Shown here piece after piece: positions 6,441 through 14,704 of a stretch of 36,809 nt of DNA (positions within the stretch are counted from its first letter, which is position 1; every line of letters begins with the position of its first letter). Origin of the DNA: Pseudomonadota bacterium (GTDB taxonomy: Bacteria; Pseudomonadota; Gammaproteobacteria; Xanthomonadales; Rhodanobacteraceae). The translations under genes and the position numbers were made by a program. The DNA lies in contig JAGWMU010000007.1 in the NCBI GenBank assembly GCA_028873095.1, positions 1 to 36,809 on the forward strand, given 5' to 3'. The notes under the pieces are model-generated. The model saw only the letters and a list, made by a program, of their open reading frames with translations, did no database searches and had not been told where the DNA came from.

Positions 6441-7511
6441 ATGCCCGAATCCATCCCCGCCAGCCGCGGCCCGCGCGACCGCATCGACTACAGCCCGCTG
6501 CCGGATTTCTGCCAGCTGCCGGCGCTGTTCGCGCTGTTCGTGGTGGGCGCGCTGACGGTGACGGTGATGTGGCTGGCGCGGGACAACCAGCGCGACTGGC
6601 CCGCCTACAGCGTCAGCATGCTGTTCGTCACGTGGCTGACCCTGGTGATCGCGGTGACCGTGTGCAAGCTGCGGGCGTCGCTGCAGCGGCTGCCCGGCCA
6701 CACCCCGTACTTCGGCGTGTGGCTGCTGATCGTGCTGATCGTGGCCGTCGCCAGCGCGCTGGCGCACTGGTTCGACGGCGCGCTGCAGATGCAGATGATC
6801 GGCAGCGGCGCGTTGGTCTTCGTGCGCGACAACGTGCTGATCGCGGCCCTGCTCGGCGCCGCGATGCTGCGCTACTTCTACGTGCTGACGCAGTGGCAGA
6901 CGCGGCTGGCCGCGGCCACCCGGGCGCAGGTCGAGGCGTTGCAGGCGCGCATCCGGCCGCACTTCCTGTTCAACAGCATGAACACGGTGGCCGCCCTGAT
7001 CCGGGTCGATCCGGTGGCCGCCGAGCGCACGGTGGAGGATCTGTCCGAACTGTTCCGCGCCGCCCTGGGCCAGCACGACACCGACGACGGCACGCTGGGC
7101 GAGGAGCTGGCGCTGATCGAGCGTTACCTGGCGATCGAGCAGCTGCGGCTGGGCGAGCGCCTGCGCGTGCGCCGCGAGCTGGACGGGCTGCCGGCGGATT
7201 TCCCGCTGCCGCGCCTGCTGCTGCAGCCGCTGGTGGAGAACGCGGTGCGCCACGGCATCCAGCCGCTGCGCGACGGCGGCGAGGTGGTGCTTCGCGGCCG
7301 GCGCGACGGCGCCGGCATCCGCATCGAGATCGTCAACCCGCTGCCGGCCACGCCCGCCGAACCGGGCAGCGGCCACGGGCTGGACAGCGTGCGCCAGCGC
7401 GTCGCCTTTCGCTACGGGCCGCGCTCCAGGATGACCGCCGCCGCGCAGGGCGACCGCTTCGTGGTGCTGCTGCAGTTGCCGGGATCGTCCGCGGCGGGGC
7501 CGTCCGCATGA
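6441..7511 (+). CDS. algZ: AlgZ/FimS-type sensor histidine kinase
   Basis: A 356-residue LytS/YehU-type histidine kinase. The start ATG at 6441 (MPESIPASRG) is the first in a plausible position; the frame is open upstream only through repeat and esterase sequence. Residues about 25-150 hold four membrane segments. A linker helix leads to the H-box RPHFLFNSMN (phospho-acceptor His174) of the His_kinase family, then an unorthodox HATPase domain with LLQPLVENAVRHGI (N-box) and GSGHGLDSVRQR (G-box). It should phosphorylate the regulator encoded by the next gene, whose start overlaps this stop (ATGA). In Pseudomonas the homologous pair controls twitching and minor pilin genes; the same role here is supported by the pilin operon 6.5 kb downstream. 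Confidence 0.9.
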   Translation: MPESIPASRGPRDRIDYSPLPDFCQLPALFALFVVGALTVTVMWLARDNQRDWPAYSVSMLFVTWLTLVIAVTVCKLRASLQRLPGHTPYFGVWLLIVLIVAVASALAHWFDGALQMQMIGSGALVFVRDNVLIAALLGAAMLRYFYVLTQWQTRLAAATRAQVEALQARIRPHFLFNSMNTVAALIRVDPVAAERTVEDLSELFRAALGQHDTDDGTLGEELALIERYLAIEQLRLGERLRVRRELDGLPADFPLPRLLLQPLVENAVRHGIQPLRDGGEVVLRGRRDGAGIRIEIVNPLPATPAEPGSGHGLDSVRQRVAFRYGPRSRMTAAAQGDRFVVLLQLPGSSAAGPSA

Positions 7512-8215
7512 TGCGCGTGCTGATCGTCGACGACGAACCGCTGGCGCGGGCGCGGCTGGCCGCGCTGCTCGGCGAGTGCGATGCGGTGGAGGTCGTCGGC
7601 AGCGTCGGCGACGGCGAAAGCGCGCTCGCCGCGATCAACCGGCTGCAACCGGATCTGCTGCTGCTGGACGTCAACATGCCCGGCCTCGACGGCACCGCGC
7701 TGGCGCAGCGGCTGGGCGACCGCGCACGGCCGCAGGTGGTTTTCTGCACCGCCTACGAAGCGCACGCGCTCAAGGCGTTCGAGCTGGGCGCGGTCGACTA
7801 CCTGCTCAAGCCGGTGCGCCTGGAGCGGCTGCGGGAGGCCTTGCAGCGCGCCCGCCAGCGGCTCGCCGAGGTGCCGCGCGAAGCGGTCGCCTGGCTGCAC
7901 GGCCGGCTGCGCGGCGAGGAGATCCGCATCGCGCTGGACGAGGTGATCTGCCTGCTCGCCGAGGAAAAATACGTGGTCGTGCAGCATCGCCGCGGCGAAC
8001 TGCTGATCGAGGAATCGCTGCGCCAGCTGGAAGAGGCCTACCCCGACCAGCTGATCCGCCTGCACCGCAACTGCCTGGTGCCGCCGGCGCGCCTGCTCGG
8101 CATCAGGACTCTCGCCGACGGCCGCGTGCTGGCGCGCCTGGACGGCACCGAACTCGGCCCGGAAATCAGCCGGCGCAACCTGCCGGCGGTGCGCAAGCTG
8201 TTGCGGCTGGGCTGA
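7508..8215 (+). CDS. algR: AlgR-type LytTR response regulator
   Basis: A 235-residue response regulator. An N-terminal receiver domain (about 1-120) has the acidic pair in LIVDDE, the phospho-acceptor in LLLDVNMPG (Asp54), and the conserved Lys in LLKPVR. The C-terminal LytTR DNA-binding domain (about 130-235) includes EEKYVVVQHRRGELLIEESL and IRLHRNCLVPP. The start is the first or second codon of ATGATG (7508 or 7511), and it overlaps the stop of algZ, so the two are translationally coupled. It probably binds a CCGTTCGTC-like box; a near match precedes fimT at 13955. It ends 13 bases before the convergent folD. Confidence 0.92.
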   Translation: MMRVLIVDDEPLARARLAALLGECDAVEVVGSVGDGESALAAINRLQPDLLLLDVNMPGLDGTALAQRLGDRARPQVVFCTAYEAHALKAFELGAVDYLLKPVRLERLREALQRARQRLAEVPREAVAWLHGRLRGEEIRIALDEVICLLAEEKYVVVQHRRGELLIEESLRQLEEAYPDQLIRLHRNCLVPPARLLGIRTLADGRVLARLDGTELGPEISRRNLPAVRKLLRLG

Positions 8216-8228
8216 GCGGCGCTGCCGG

Positions 8229-9092
8229 TCAAGCCGGCGTCGCGGGGTTCGCCTCGGCGGCTTCCAGCGTGTTTTCCATCAGCGTGGCCACGGTCATCGG
8301 GCCGACGCCGCCGGGCACCGGGGTGATCCAGCTGGCGTGCACGGCCGCCGCGTCGAAATCCACGTCGCCGACCAGCCGGCCGTCGTCGAGCCGGTTGATG
8401 CCGACGTCGATCACCACCGCGCCCGGCTTGATCCATTCGCCGCTGACCAGGCCCGGCTTGCCGACCGCCACGATCAGGATGTCGGCCTGCCGCACGTAGT
8501 GCTCCAGGTCTTGCGTGAAGCGATGGCAGCAGGTGGTGGTGCAGCCGGCGATCATCAGCTCCAGCACCAGCGGGCGCCCCACGTGGTTGGACACTCCCAC
8601 CACCACCGCATGCTGGCCGCGCACCGGCCGGTCGGTGTGGCCGAGCAGGGTCATCACGCCCCGGGGCGTGCACGGGCGCAGGCCGAAGCGGCGCAGCGCG
8701 AGGCGGCCCACGTTCACCGCCTGGAAGCCGTCCACGTCCTTGTCCGGATCGATGCGGTCGACCAGCGCATCCTCGTCGATGTGGGCGGGCAGCGGCGACT
8801 GCACCAGGATGCCATGCACCTGCGGGTCGGCATTGAGCCGGTCGATCAGCGCGAACAGTTCGTCCTGGCGGGCGTCGGACGGGAAGTCGTAATCGAACGA
8901 GCGGAAGCCGACCTGGTGGCAGGCCTTGCGCTTGTTGCGCACGTATACCGACGAGGCGGCATCGTCGCCCACCAGGATCACCGCCAGCCCGGGCGCCGCC
9001 AGCCCCTGCGCCCGCCGGTCGGCGACGCGCCGGCCGACACGCTCCAGCACCTCCTGCGCGATGCGTTTGCCGTCGAGGATGCGTGCGCTCAT
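8229..9092 (-). CDS. folD: Bifunctional methylene-THF dehydrogenase/cyclohydrolase
   Basis: A 287-residue FolD of normal length. It oxidises 5,10-methylene-THF to methenyl-THF with NADP and hydrolyses this to 10-formyl-THF for purine and formyl-Met synthesis. Visible hallmarks are [16 protein letters not shown] with the catalytic Tyr50 and Lys54, the [10 protein letters not shown] segment, the Rossmann part with [13 protein letters not shown], and the C-terminal signature [19 protein letters not shown]. Usual FolD proteins have VGRSxxVGxP in the nucleotide site; here it reads [10 protein letters not shown], so the Arg is replaced by Val, which may affect NADP binding. Start [12 protein letters not shown] is standard for the family. 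It is transcribed towards algR and divergently from the permease gene at 9239. Confidence 0.95.
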   Translation of the reverse strand: MSARILDGKRIAQEVLERVGRRVADRRAQGLAAPGLAVILVGDDAASSVYVRNKRKACHQVGFRSFDYDFPSDARQDELFALIDRLNADPQVHGILVQSPLPAHIDEDALVDRIDPDKDVDGFQAVNVGRLALRRFGLRPCTPRGVMTLLGHTDRPVRGQHAVVVGVSNHVGRPLVLELMIAGCTTTCCHRFTQDLEHYVRQADILIVAVGKPGLVSGEWIKPGAVVIDVGINRLDDGRLVGDVDFDAAAVHASWITPVPGGVGPMTVATLMENTLEAAEANPATPA

Positions 9093-9238
9093 GCCGGTGC
9101 CTGATCGTAAAGACCCGCATTATCGCGGCTCCGCCGGATGCATACAAACGGCGCGCCGCCCGCCACGGTCGGGCAGGGGGCTGCAGGCGGGCGCGGTTCT
9201 CTGTATGTTGGCGCATCCCATTCGGCGAAGGTGTGCGC

Positions 9239-10615
9239 ATGACTGACCTCCAGGAGCATCCGGACCACCTCCGGCGCAGCCTGTCCAACCGGCACCTGCA
9301 GCTGATCGCCATCGGCGGCGCGATCGGCACCGGCCTGTTCATGGGTTCGGGCAAGACGATCAGCCTGGCCGGGCCGTCGATCGTGCTGGTCTACCTGATC
9401 ATCGGCGTGATGCTGTTCTTCGTGATGCGGGCGATGGGCGAGCTGCTGCTGTCCAACCTCTCGTACAAGTCGTTCATCGATTTCTCCACCGACCTGCTCG
9501 GGCCGTGGGCGGGTTTCTTCTGCGGCTGGACCTACTGGTTCTGCTGGATCATCACCGCGATCGCCGACGTGATCGCGATCGCCTCCTACGCGCAGTTCTG
9601 GTTTCCGGGACTGGCGCCGTGGATACCGGCGCTGCTGTGCGTGCTGTTGCTGCTCAGCCTCAACCTGGTCACGGTGAAGCTGTTCGGCGAGATGGAGTTC
9701 TGGTTCGCGCTGATCAAGATCGTCGCCATCTGCGCGCTGGTCGTGACCGGCTTCGCCCTGGTCGCCTGGGGTTTTCGTTCGCCCGCGGGGCATGCGGCCT
9801 CGTTCGCCAACCTGTGGAACGACGGCGGTTTCTTCCCCAAGGGCCTGGGCGGCTTCTTCGCCGGCTTCCAGATCGCGGTGTTCGCCTTCGTCGGCATCGA
9901 GCTGGTCGGCACCACCGCCGCCGAGACGGCCGACCCGGAGCGCAACCTGCCGAAGGCGGTCAATTCGATTCCGGTGCGCATCATCATCTTCTACGTGCTG
10001 GCGCTGGTCGCGATCATGGTCGTGACGCCGTGGCGCATGGTGGCGCCGGGCAAGAGCCCGTTCGTGCAGCTGTTCGTGCTGGCCGGCATCCCGGCCGCCG
10101 CCAGCCTGATCAATTTCGTGGTGCTGACCTCGGCCACCTCCTCGGCGAACAGCGGCATCTTCTCCACCAGCCGCATGCTCTACGGCCTGGCCGACGAGGG
10201 CCACGCGCCGAAGACGTTCGCGCGGTTGTCGCGCGCCGCGGTGCCGTCGCTGGGGCTGCTGTTCTCCTGCTTCTGCCTGCTGCTGGGGGCGGCGCTGATC
10301 TACCTGATCCCCAACCTGGTCACCGCCTTCACCCTGGTCACCACGCTGGCCGCGGTGCTTTTCATGTTCGTGTGGTCGCTGATCCTGTGCGCCTACATCG
10401 CCTACCGCCGCCAGCGCCCGCAGCTGCACCTGGCGTCGAAGTACAGGATGCCCGGCGGCGTCTTCATGTGCTGGGTGTGCCTGGCCTTCTTCGTGTTCGT
10501 GCTTGGCCTGCTGGCGCTGCAGCCCGATACCCGCGAGGCGCTGCTGGCCAGCCCCGCGTGGTTCGTGCTGCTGGCGCTGGGCTATGCCTGGAAGGGGCGC
10601 CGGGGCCGGCGCTGA
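9239..10615 (+). CDS. cycA: D-alanine/D-serine/glycine permease of the APC superfamily
   Basis: A 458-residue, 12-helix inner-membrane amino-acid:proton symporter. Recall-based comparison with E. coli CycA shows near-identity along the chain: RHLQLIAIGGAIGTGLFMGS, LLSN-L-YKSF, GPWAGFFCGWTYWFCW, NLVTVKLFGEMEFWFALIKI, FVGIELVGTTAAET and SSANSGIFSTSRML. It should import D-alanine, D-serine, glycine and possibly D-cycloserine. Start at 9239 follows a GAAGG site and matches the family N-terminus; the frame is open further upstream, but that part runs into the folD promoter. It has its own promoter region shared with folD. A REPIN-like repeat follows 23 bases after the stop. Confidence 0.93.
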   Translation: MTDLQEHPDHLRRSLSNRHLQLIAIGGAIGTGLFMGSGKTISLAGPSIVLVYLIIGVMLFFVMRAMGELLLSNLSYKSFIDFSTDLLGPWAGFFCGWTYWFCWIITAIADVIAIASYAQFWFPGLAPWIPALLCVLLLLSLNLVTVKLFGEMEFWFALIKIVAICALVVTGFALVAWGFRSPAGHAASFANLWNDGGFFPKGLGGFFAGFQIAVFAFVGIELVGTTAAETADPERNLPKAVNSIPVRIIIFYVLALVAIMVVTPWRMVAPGKSPFVQLFVLAGIPAAASLINFVVLTSATSSANSGIFSTSRMLYGLADEGHAPKTFARLSRAAVPSLGLLFSCFCLLLGAALIYLIPNLVTAFTLVTTLAAVLFMFVWSLILCAYIAYRRQRPQLHLASKYRMPGGVFMCWVCLAFFVFVLGLLALQPDTREALLASPAWFVLLALGYAWKGRRGRR

Positions 10616-10638
10616 CCGAACGACACGCGCCTGCCCGC

Positions 10639-10715
10639 GCAGGAGCGCACCCTGTGCGCGCAAGCATTTGTCACGGTTGCCGGAAAGAGCTTTCGCGCAC
10701 AGGGTGCGCTCCTAC
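10639..10715. repeat. REPIN-like inverted REP pair, copy B
   Basis: GCAGGAGCGCACCCTGTGCG at the left and TTCGCGCACAGGGTGCGCTC at the right are near-perfect inverted copies around a variable centre of about 27 bases. It sits downstream of the permease gene, where it could act as a transcript-end hairpin. Confidence 0.85.
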
Positions 10716-10878
10716 AGAGCCGGGTCGTTCGGGCGCACGGCATCGGGCGCGGGCAATCCGCCGCCCGGGCAACGGGCCGGCCGCGCCGGGGAGGCGTGAG
10801 GGCGCGAGGTCGCCGCGGGTTCAGCGCGGCGGCGTTATGCTTGCGGGCAACTTCCGATCGGCACGTGCGGAGACTTCC

Positions 10879-11145
10879 ATGGCAACCGGTTGGGCCGGCG
10901 ACGGCGCGGTGCAGGACCAGATCGACGCCACCGTCAGCGATGCGGTCACCCGGGCCCGGCGGCAACTGCGGCAGGGGCCGGGCCTGACCCGTTGCGAGGA
11001 ATGCGATGCGGCGATCCCCGCGGCGCGGCGCAAGGCGGTGCCGGGCGTGCGCCTGTGCGTGACCTGCCAGCAGGCGCACGACGAGCGCCAGCGCGGCGCC
11101 GGCATCTACAACCGGCGCGGCAGCAAGGACAGCCAACTGCGCTGA
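10879..11145 (+). CDS. DksA/TraR C4-type zinc-finger protein, YbiI-like
   Basis: An 88-residue protein with a DksA/TraR-type zinc finger: CEEC (about residues 39-42) and CVTC (about 60-63), with PAARRKAVPGVRLC between. The N-terminus MATGWAGDGAVQDQI and the C-terminus YNRRGSKDSQLR are those of the E. coli YbiI family, which has the same length. Unlike DksA it lacks the long coiled coil that enters the RNA polymerase secondary channel, so a full DksA role is unlikely; the biochemical function of the family is not settled. It is preceded by copy B of the REPIN-like repeat and followed by a 450-base gap. Confidence 0.9.
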   Translation: MATGWAGDGAVQDQIDATVSDAVTRARRQLRQGPGLTRCEECDAAIPAARRKAVPGVRLCVTCQQAHDERQRGAGIYNRRGSKDSQLR

Positions 11146-11595
11146 GCGGCGACGCGGATCTCGCGCGCCGGTCGAGCGCGCGACCGGCGGCTGTTTCGCC
11201 GGCTCGGCCGCTAGGCCGGGCAGGCAAACTTTCCCGTTCTCCATGACGGGCCGGCCCGGCGGCTGCCGCGTCTCCCGCCGCGGCCGATCGCGCCGGCCGG
11301 GGGATCCGCCGGCCACCGCGCGGGGTTCGCTGCGGCTTGCGGCCGGGCATTTCGGCAAAAAAAGGCCCTTCAGAAATCCCGCCGGCGGCCGAAGTAATGA
11401 GCAGATCCCCCAGAACCGGAGAGTCCCAACGGCATCCAGCGCACCCACTTTCCCCTCCGCGGCCGTATGCCAGCCGGTTTTGAGGGATCTGCCCAAGCGC
11501 ATTCCGGTGCGCGCGAGCATCGGCGGCGTCGACCCCGGGGGTCGGCCCGAGGTTCGCGCGACGCCGGATCGCACTGGCTCCAAGGAAACACGCAT
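11146..11595. other. 450-base intergenic region, no gene seen
   Basis: A perfect 9-bp stem, CGCCGGTCG / CGACCGGCG (11166-11174 and 11181-11189), lies just after the zinc-finger gene and may end its transcript, though only a weak T tract follows. The rest is GC-rich with short low-complexity parts. All frames crossing it look like shadow frames. Confidence 0.4.
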
Positions 11596-11973
11596 ATGAA
11601 ACCTGACCAGCATCAGCAGTGGAGGGTACCGACCAACCAGGTCGACTGGGACGATCCGCACCTGGGGTCGCTGCTGCAGAAGACCGAAGGCTGGCAGCTC
11701 GACAATCGCGGCTGCTACCCGCCGCAGCGCGTCCAGATTCACCTCGGCTGGGGGGCCGGCATCTGCCGGTCGGCCGTGCTGGTGTGGGAGCACGAGGACG
11801 TGATGGTCTTCAAGACCGATTTCCCGATCAGTCCCGGCGAGCATGTGCGTGTGGACAAGCCTTGCGGCAACGGTTTCCGCACCCTGTGGGGCGTGGTCGC
11901 CGAGAGCCGGGCCGGCCATCGCGCCGGCGATGTGGAAAACAGCGTCCACCTGCATTGGCTGAGCATGGTCTGA
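11596..11973 (+). CDS. Hypothetical protein (125 aa), PilZ-like fold possible
   Basis: Start ATG at 11596 follows AAGGAAA at about 11582-11588. The 125-residue product is soluble and has no signal peptide. Its second half (about 60-125) alternates hydrophobic strands with a pattern such as SAVLVWEHEDVMVFKTDFPI, then PGEHVRVDKP, then GVVAESRAGHRAGD and SVHLHWLSMV. That resembles the six-stranded barrel of PilZ proteins, but the RxxxR and D/NxSxxG c-di-GMP motifs are missing, so I do not claim binding. The N-terminal half has several Trp residues. It stands alone between long gaps. I do not recognise a family with certainty. Confidence 0.6.
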   Translation: MKPDQHQQWRVPTNQVDWDDPHLGSLLQKTEGWQLDNRGCYPPQRVQIHLGWGAGICRSAVLVWEHEDVMVFKTDFPISPGEHVRVDKPCGNGFRTLWGVVAESRAGHRAGDVENSVHLHWLSMV

Positions 11974-12194
11974 TTCCGCCTGCCTATGCGCGCCGATGTC
12001 CGGCGGGTTCCCGGAACGTTCACTCCGACTCGCTCCCGGCGGGAGGGGGCTTCAAGCATGTCGCGCGGGAACGCAGGGTCCGCGTTTGCGCTGCCGGCGC
12101 CCCTCTTTTGGCCGGCGCCGGTTTGGCGTAACGTGTGCGGCATCGGGTGGGGCTGCCTGATCCATCGTCAGGCAGACCAGGGAAGGGGGCGTCC

Positions 12195-12794
12195 ATGGGG
12201 TCGTACATCGGTTCAATGCCATCGACCGGAAACGGGCTTGCCGGCGGTAGCGCCTTCTTTTTCGCGGTATTGCCGGACGAACCGGCAAGAGCCGCGATCG
12301 TGCATGCCGGCGAGCGCTTTCGCGAGTTGCTGCGGCTGTCCCGGTCCCCGCTCGAGACCGATCGGCTGCACCTGATGCTCAGCCCGCCGGGCCAGCCGCA
12401 AAAGCTGTGGCAATCGCTGGAAAGCACCTTGGTGGAGGCCGCCGACAGCGTCCGCGCACCGTGTTTCGAGTTCGCACTGGATTCGGTGATGCGGCTCAGC
12501 GCCAGGGAAGGTCAGCACCCGCTGGTGCTGTGCGCCGACGATCCCAGCGCCGCAGCGGCATTGAAGCTGCGCAAGGCGATCGCGGAAGCCCAGCGGCGCG
12601 TCGGCCTGGTCGTTCCGGCGGTTTCCCTCTACCTGCCGCACATCGTGCTGCTGCACGGCCAGTCGATCGACGCGATCCACGAATCCATCCCGCCGATCAG
12701 CTGGACGGTGCGCGAGTTCGCCCTGATCCGCTGCTTCTTCGGCCGGTCCCGCTACGAGGTTGCCCGGCGCTGGGCGCTCGACATGCCGTGCTGA
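12195..12794 (+). CDS. 2'-5' RNA ligase (LigT/ThpR)-superfamily protein with altered HXTX motifs
   Basis: A 199-residue protein from ATG 12195, preceded by GGGAAGGGGG at about 12180-12189; an in-frame ATG at 12135 exists but lacks such a site. FFFAVLPDEPARAAI (about 21-35) is the usual first strand of LigT-like proteins, and the two expected catalytic repeats are present as DRLHLML (His59) and LPHIVLL (His149). In the family each reads HxT or HxS; here the hydroxyl residues are Met61 and Val151. Members act as RNA 2',3'-cyclic phosphodiesterases. Loss of both hydroxyl residues suggests reduced or different activity. It is encoded just upstream of a PanE-family gene but with a 140-base gap, so no operon is evident. 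Confidence 0.75.
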   Translation: MGSYIGSMPSTGNGLAGGSAFFFAVLPDEPARAAIVHAGERFRELLRLSRSPLETDRLHLMLSPPGQPQKLWQSLESTLVEAADSVRAPCFEFALDSVMRLSAREGQHPLVLCADDPSAAAALKLRKAIAEAQRRVGLVVPAVSLYLPHIVLLHGQSIDAIHESIPPISWTVREFALIRCFFGRSRYEVARRWALDMPC

Positions 12795-12934
12795 TCGCCG
12801 GCGCCGCGCACGGGCGGCAAGGGGTCGACGCAGTGGCGCGAATGTCCGATCCTTGGCTGGCGCCCGCCGGTCGCGGCAACGGCGCGGCCGGCCATCCGGC
12901 GGGCGCATGGCGGTTCAAGCGAGGAACGTGACGG

Positions 12935-13870
12935 ATGCGGATTCTGGTACTGGGTGCCGGCGGCACCGGCGGTTATTTCGGTGGCCGGCTGGCACAGGCG
13001 GCGGTCGACGTGACGTTTCTGGTGCGGCCGGCGCGGGCTGCGCAACTGGCGGCCGAAGGCCTGGTGCTCCGCAGCCCGCTGGGCGATGCGCGGCTGCCGG
13101 TGCGCCATCTGGTCGCCGCCCAACTGGCCGCGGCGGCGGCCGCCGAACCGTTCGATCTGGTGCTGCTGAGCTGCAAGGCCTACGACCTGGACAGCTCGAT
13201 CGAGGCGATCGCGCCGGCGGTGGGCGGGCACACCGCGGTGTTGCCGATCCTCAACGGGCTGCGCCATTTCGAGGCGCTCGACCGGCGCTTCGGCGCGGAG
13301 CGGGTGCTCGGCGGGCTGTGTTTCATCAGCGCCGCCAAGAGCGCCGGGGGCGAGGTGCTGCACATGGGCCGGCCGGCCTCGATCACGTTCGGCGAGCGCG
13401 ACGGCGAAGTGCACAGCGCGCGGTGCCGGGCGATCGCCGCCGACTTCGCCCGGGCCGGCGTGGAGCACAAACATTCCGCGCGGATCCTCGAGGATCTGTG
13501 GATCAAGTACAGCTACCTCACCGTGCTGGCCGCGGCCACCTGCCTGATGCGCGCCAGCGTGGGCACGATCGTGGCCGCCGACGGGCGCGACTTCATCGGG
13601 CGGCTGTATGCCGAATGCGTGGCCGTGGCGGCCGCCGCCGGCTGGCCGGTTCCCGCGCCGGCGCAGGACGATGCGCTGGGCATGCTGACCCGGGAGGGTT
13701 CGCCGGTGACCGCATCGATGCTGCGCGACCTCGAGTCGGGCCAGCGCATCGAAGGCCAGCACATCGTGGGCGACATGCTGCGGCGCGCGCGCGCCGCCGG
13801 CCAGGATGCCCCGCTGCTGTCGATCGCCCTGTGCCATCTGCAGGCGTACGAGCTGCGGCGCCTGGGCTGA
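12935..13870 (+). CDS. Ketopantoate reductase (PanE/ApbA)-family oxidoreductase
   Basis: A 311-residue enzyme with an N-terminal Rossmann domain starting VLGAGGTGGYFGGRLA (GxGxxG nucleotide loop) and a helical C-terminal ApbA domain. LSCKAYDLDSSI (about 84-95) and ILNGL match the family. The catalytic Lys is in LWIKYSYL (Lys191). In E. coli PanE an Asn lies four residues later; here that position is Leu195, followed by TVLAAATCLMRASVG. That variant is common in a PanE-like subfamily, so it may reduce 2-oxoacids other than ketopantoate. If a true PanE, it would make pantoate for coenzyme A. Assignment to the family is firm; the pathway is not. Confidence 0.85.
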   Translation: MRILVLGAGGTGGYFGGRLAQAAVDVTFLVRPARAAQLAAEGLVLRSPLGDARLPVRHLVAAQLAAAAAAEPFDLVLLSCKAYDLDSSIEAIAPAVGGHTAVLPILNGLRHFEALDRRFGAERVLGGLCFISAAKSAGGEVLHMGRPASITFGERDGEVHSARCRAIAADFARAGVEHKHSARILEDLWIKYSYLTVLAAATCLMRASVGTIVAADGRDFIGRLYAECVAVAAAAGWPVPAPAQDDALGMLTREGSPVTASMLRDLESGQRIEGQHIVGDMLRRARAAGQDAPLLSIALCHLQAYELRRLG

Positions 13871-13954
13871 GCGCGGGCGCCTCGCGTTCGGAGGCGGCAT
13901 GTGACCGCGGTCAACTTCGCCGCGCGCGAATCGGCCGCTGATCGGGGAAATCCT

Positions 13955-13964
13955 ACCGTTTGTC
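13955..13964 (+). promoter_or_regulatory. Candidate AlgR-binding box upstream of fimT
   Basis: ACCGTTTGTC differs by one base from the ACCGTTCGTC sequence bound by AlgR in Pseudomonas. It lies about 50 bases upstream of a -10-like TACAGT (13997-14002), which has no good -35, as expected for an activated promoter. The minor pilin operon begins at 14030. Confidence 0.5.
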
Positions 13965-13996
13965 GGCCGGGTGCTGGCGGGCGGGGGGCGAATGGG

Positions 13997-14002
13997 TACA
14001 GT
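13997..14002 (+). promoter_or_regulatory. Candidate -10 element of the minor pilin operon
   Basis: TACAGT at 13997-14002, with no recognisable -35 seventeen bases upstream (CTGGCG). Transcription would start near 14009, giving a leader of about 20 nt with a GGGAG ribosome-binding site before the ATG at 14030. Confidence 0.35.
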
Positions 14003-14029
14003 GCGCACAGGGGTATCAGGGAGAATTCC

Positions 14030-14704
14030 ATGCAGGTCATGTCGTGTCGGCGGGGCGCTCCGCTGATGGAAGCGCCGAACTCCGCGGAGCTGAGCGATCG
14101 ATCGCCTGGCCGCGGTGCCCGCCTGCCACGGTCCGGGGCGGCGACCGCAAGGCGTCGCGGGCGAGGCTTCACCCTGGTCGAGCTGATGATCACCATGGCG
14201 GTGGCGCTGGTGCTGATCATGATCGCCGTGCCCAGCTTCAAGACCATGACCCTTTCCAACAAGCTCACCACCACCGCCAACGACCTGGTCGGCGCGATCA
14301 ACGTCGCGCGGATGGAGGCGATCAAGACCAACTCCAATACCCAGCTGTGCAGCGATTCGTCCGCCAGCAACACCACCGGCACGAGCGACACGCTGGGCAA
14401 CGCATGCAATGCCAGCACGCAGGTCGGGGCGGTGTATGCGCTGATCGGCGGCACCACGCCCACAGCCCAGCTGGTGCGGGCTCCCGTCGTCGGCATCGTG
14501 ACGCCGCTGCAGCTCAGCGGCAGCATCACGGCGCTGCGCTACAACGGGCAGGGGCTGGCAGAGGCTGTCGGCACGACGACCCCCTATACCGGTCTGGTTG
14601 CCGACATCTATACCAGTTCGATCAGCACCGACAATCATCGCTGCATCCGCATGACCGCCGGCTCGATCATCGTCACCAGCACCAGCACGGGAACGTGCCC
14701 ATGA
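14030..14704 (+). CDS. fimT: Minor pseudopilin FimT/FimU (GspH family)
   Basis: A 224-residue type IV minor pilin. The prepilin peptidase site is GRG^FTLVELMITM, with Gly46 at -1 and Glu51 as the conserved +5 residue, followed by a hydrophobic helix (about 47-68). The C-terminal part (80-224) fits the GspH/FimT fold, with Cys pairs that may form disulphides. The start ATG at 14030 has GGGAG at 14019-14023 (about six bases upstream). The leader before the cleavage site is 46 residues, far longer than the usual 6-15, and is rich in Arg, Ser and Pro. Its stop overlaps the pilV start (ATGA at 14701-14704). First gene of the operon; in Pseudomonas FimU primes pilus assembly with PilVWXE and PilY1. 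Confidence 0.88.
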   Translation: MQVMSCRRGAPLMEAPNSAELSDRSPGRGARLPRSGAATARRRGRGFTLVELMITMAVALVLIMIAVPSFKTMTLSNKLTTTANDLVGAINVARMEAIKTNSNTQLCSDSSASNTTGTSDTLGNACNASTQVGAVYALIGGTTPTAQLVRAPVVGIVTPLQLSGSITALRYNGQGLAEAVGTTTPYTGLVADIYTSSISTDNHRCIRMTAGSIIVTSTSTGTCP

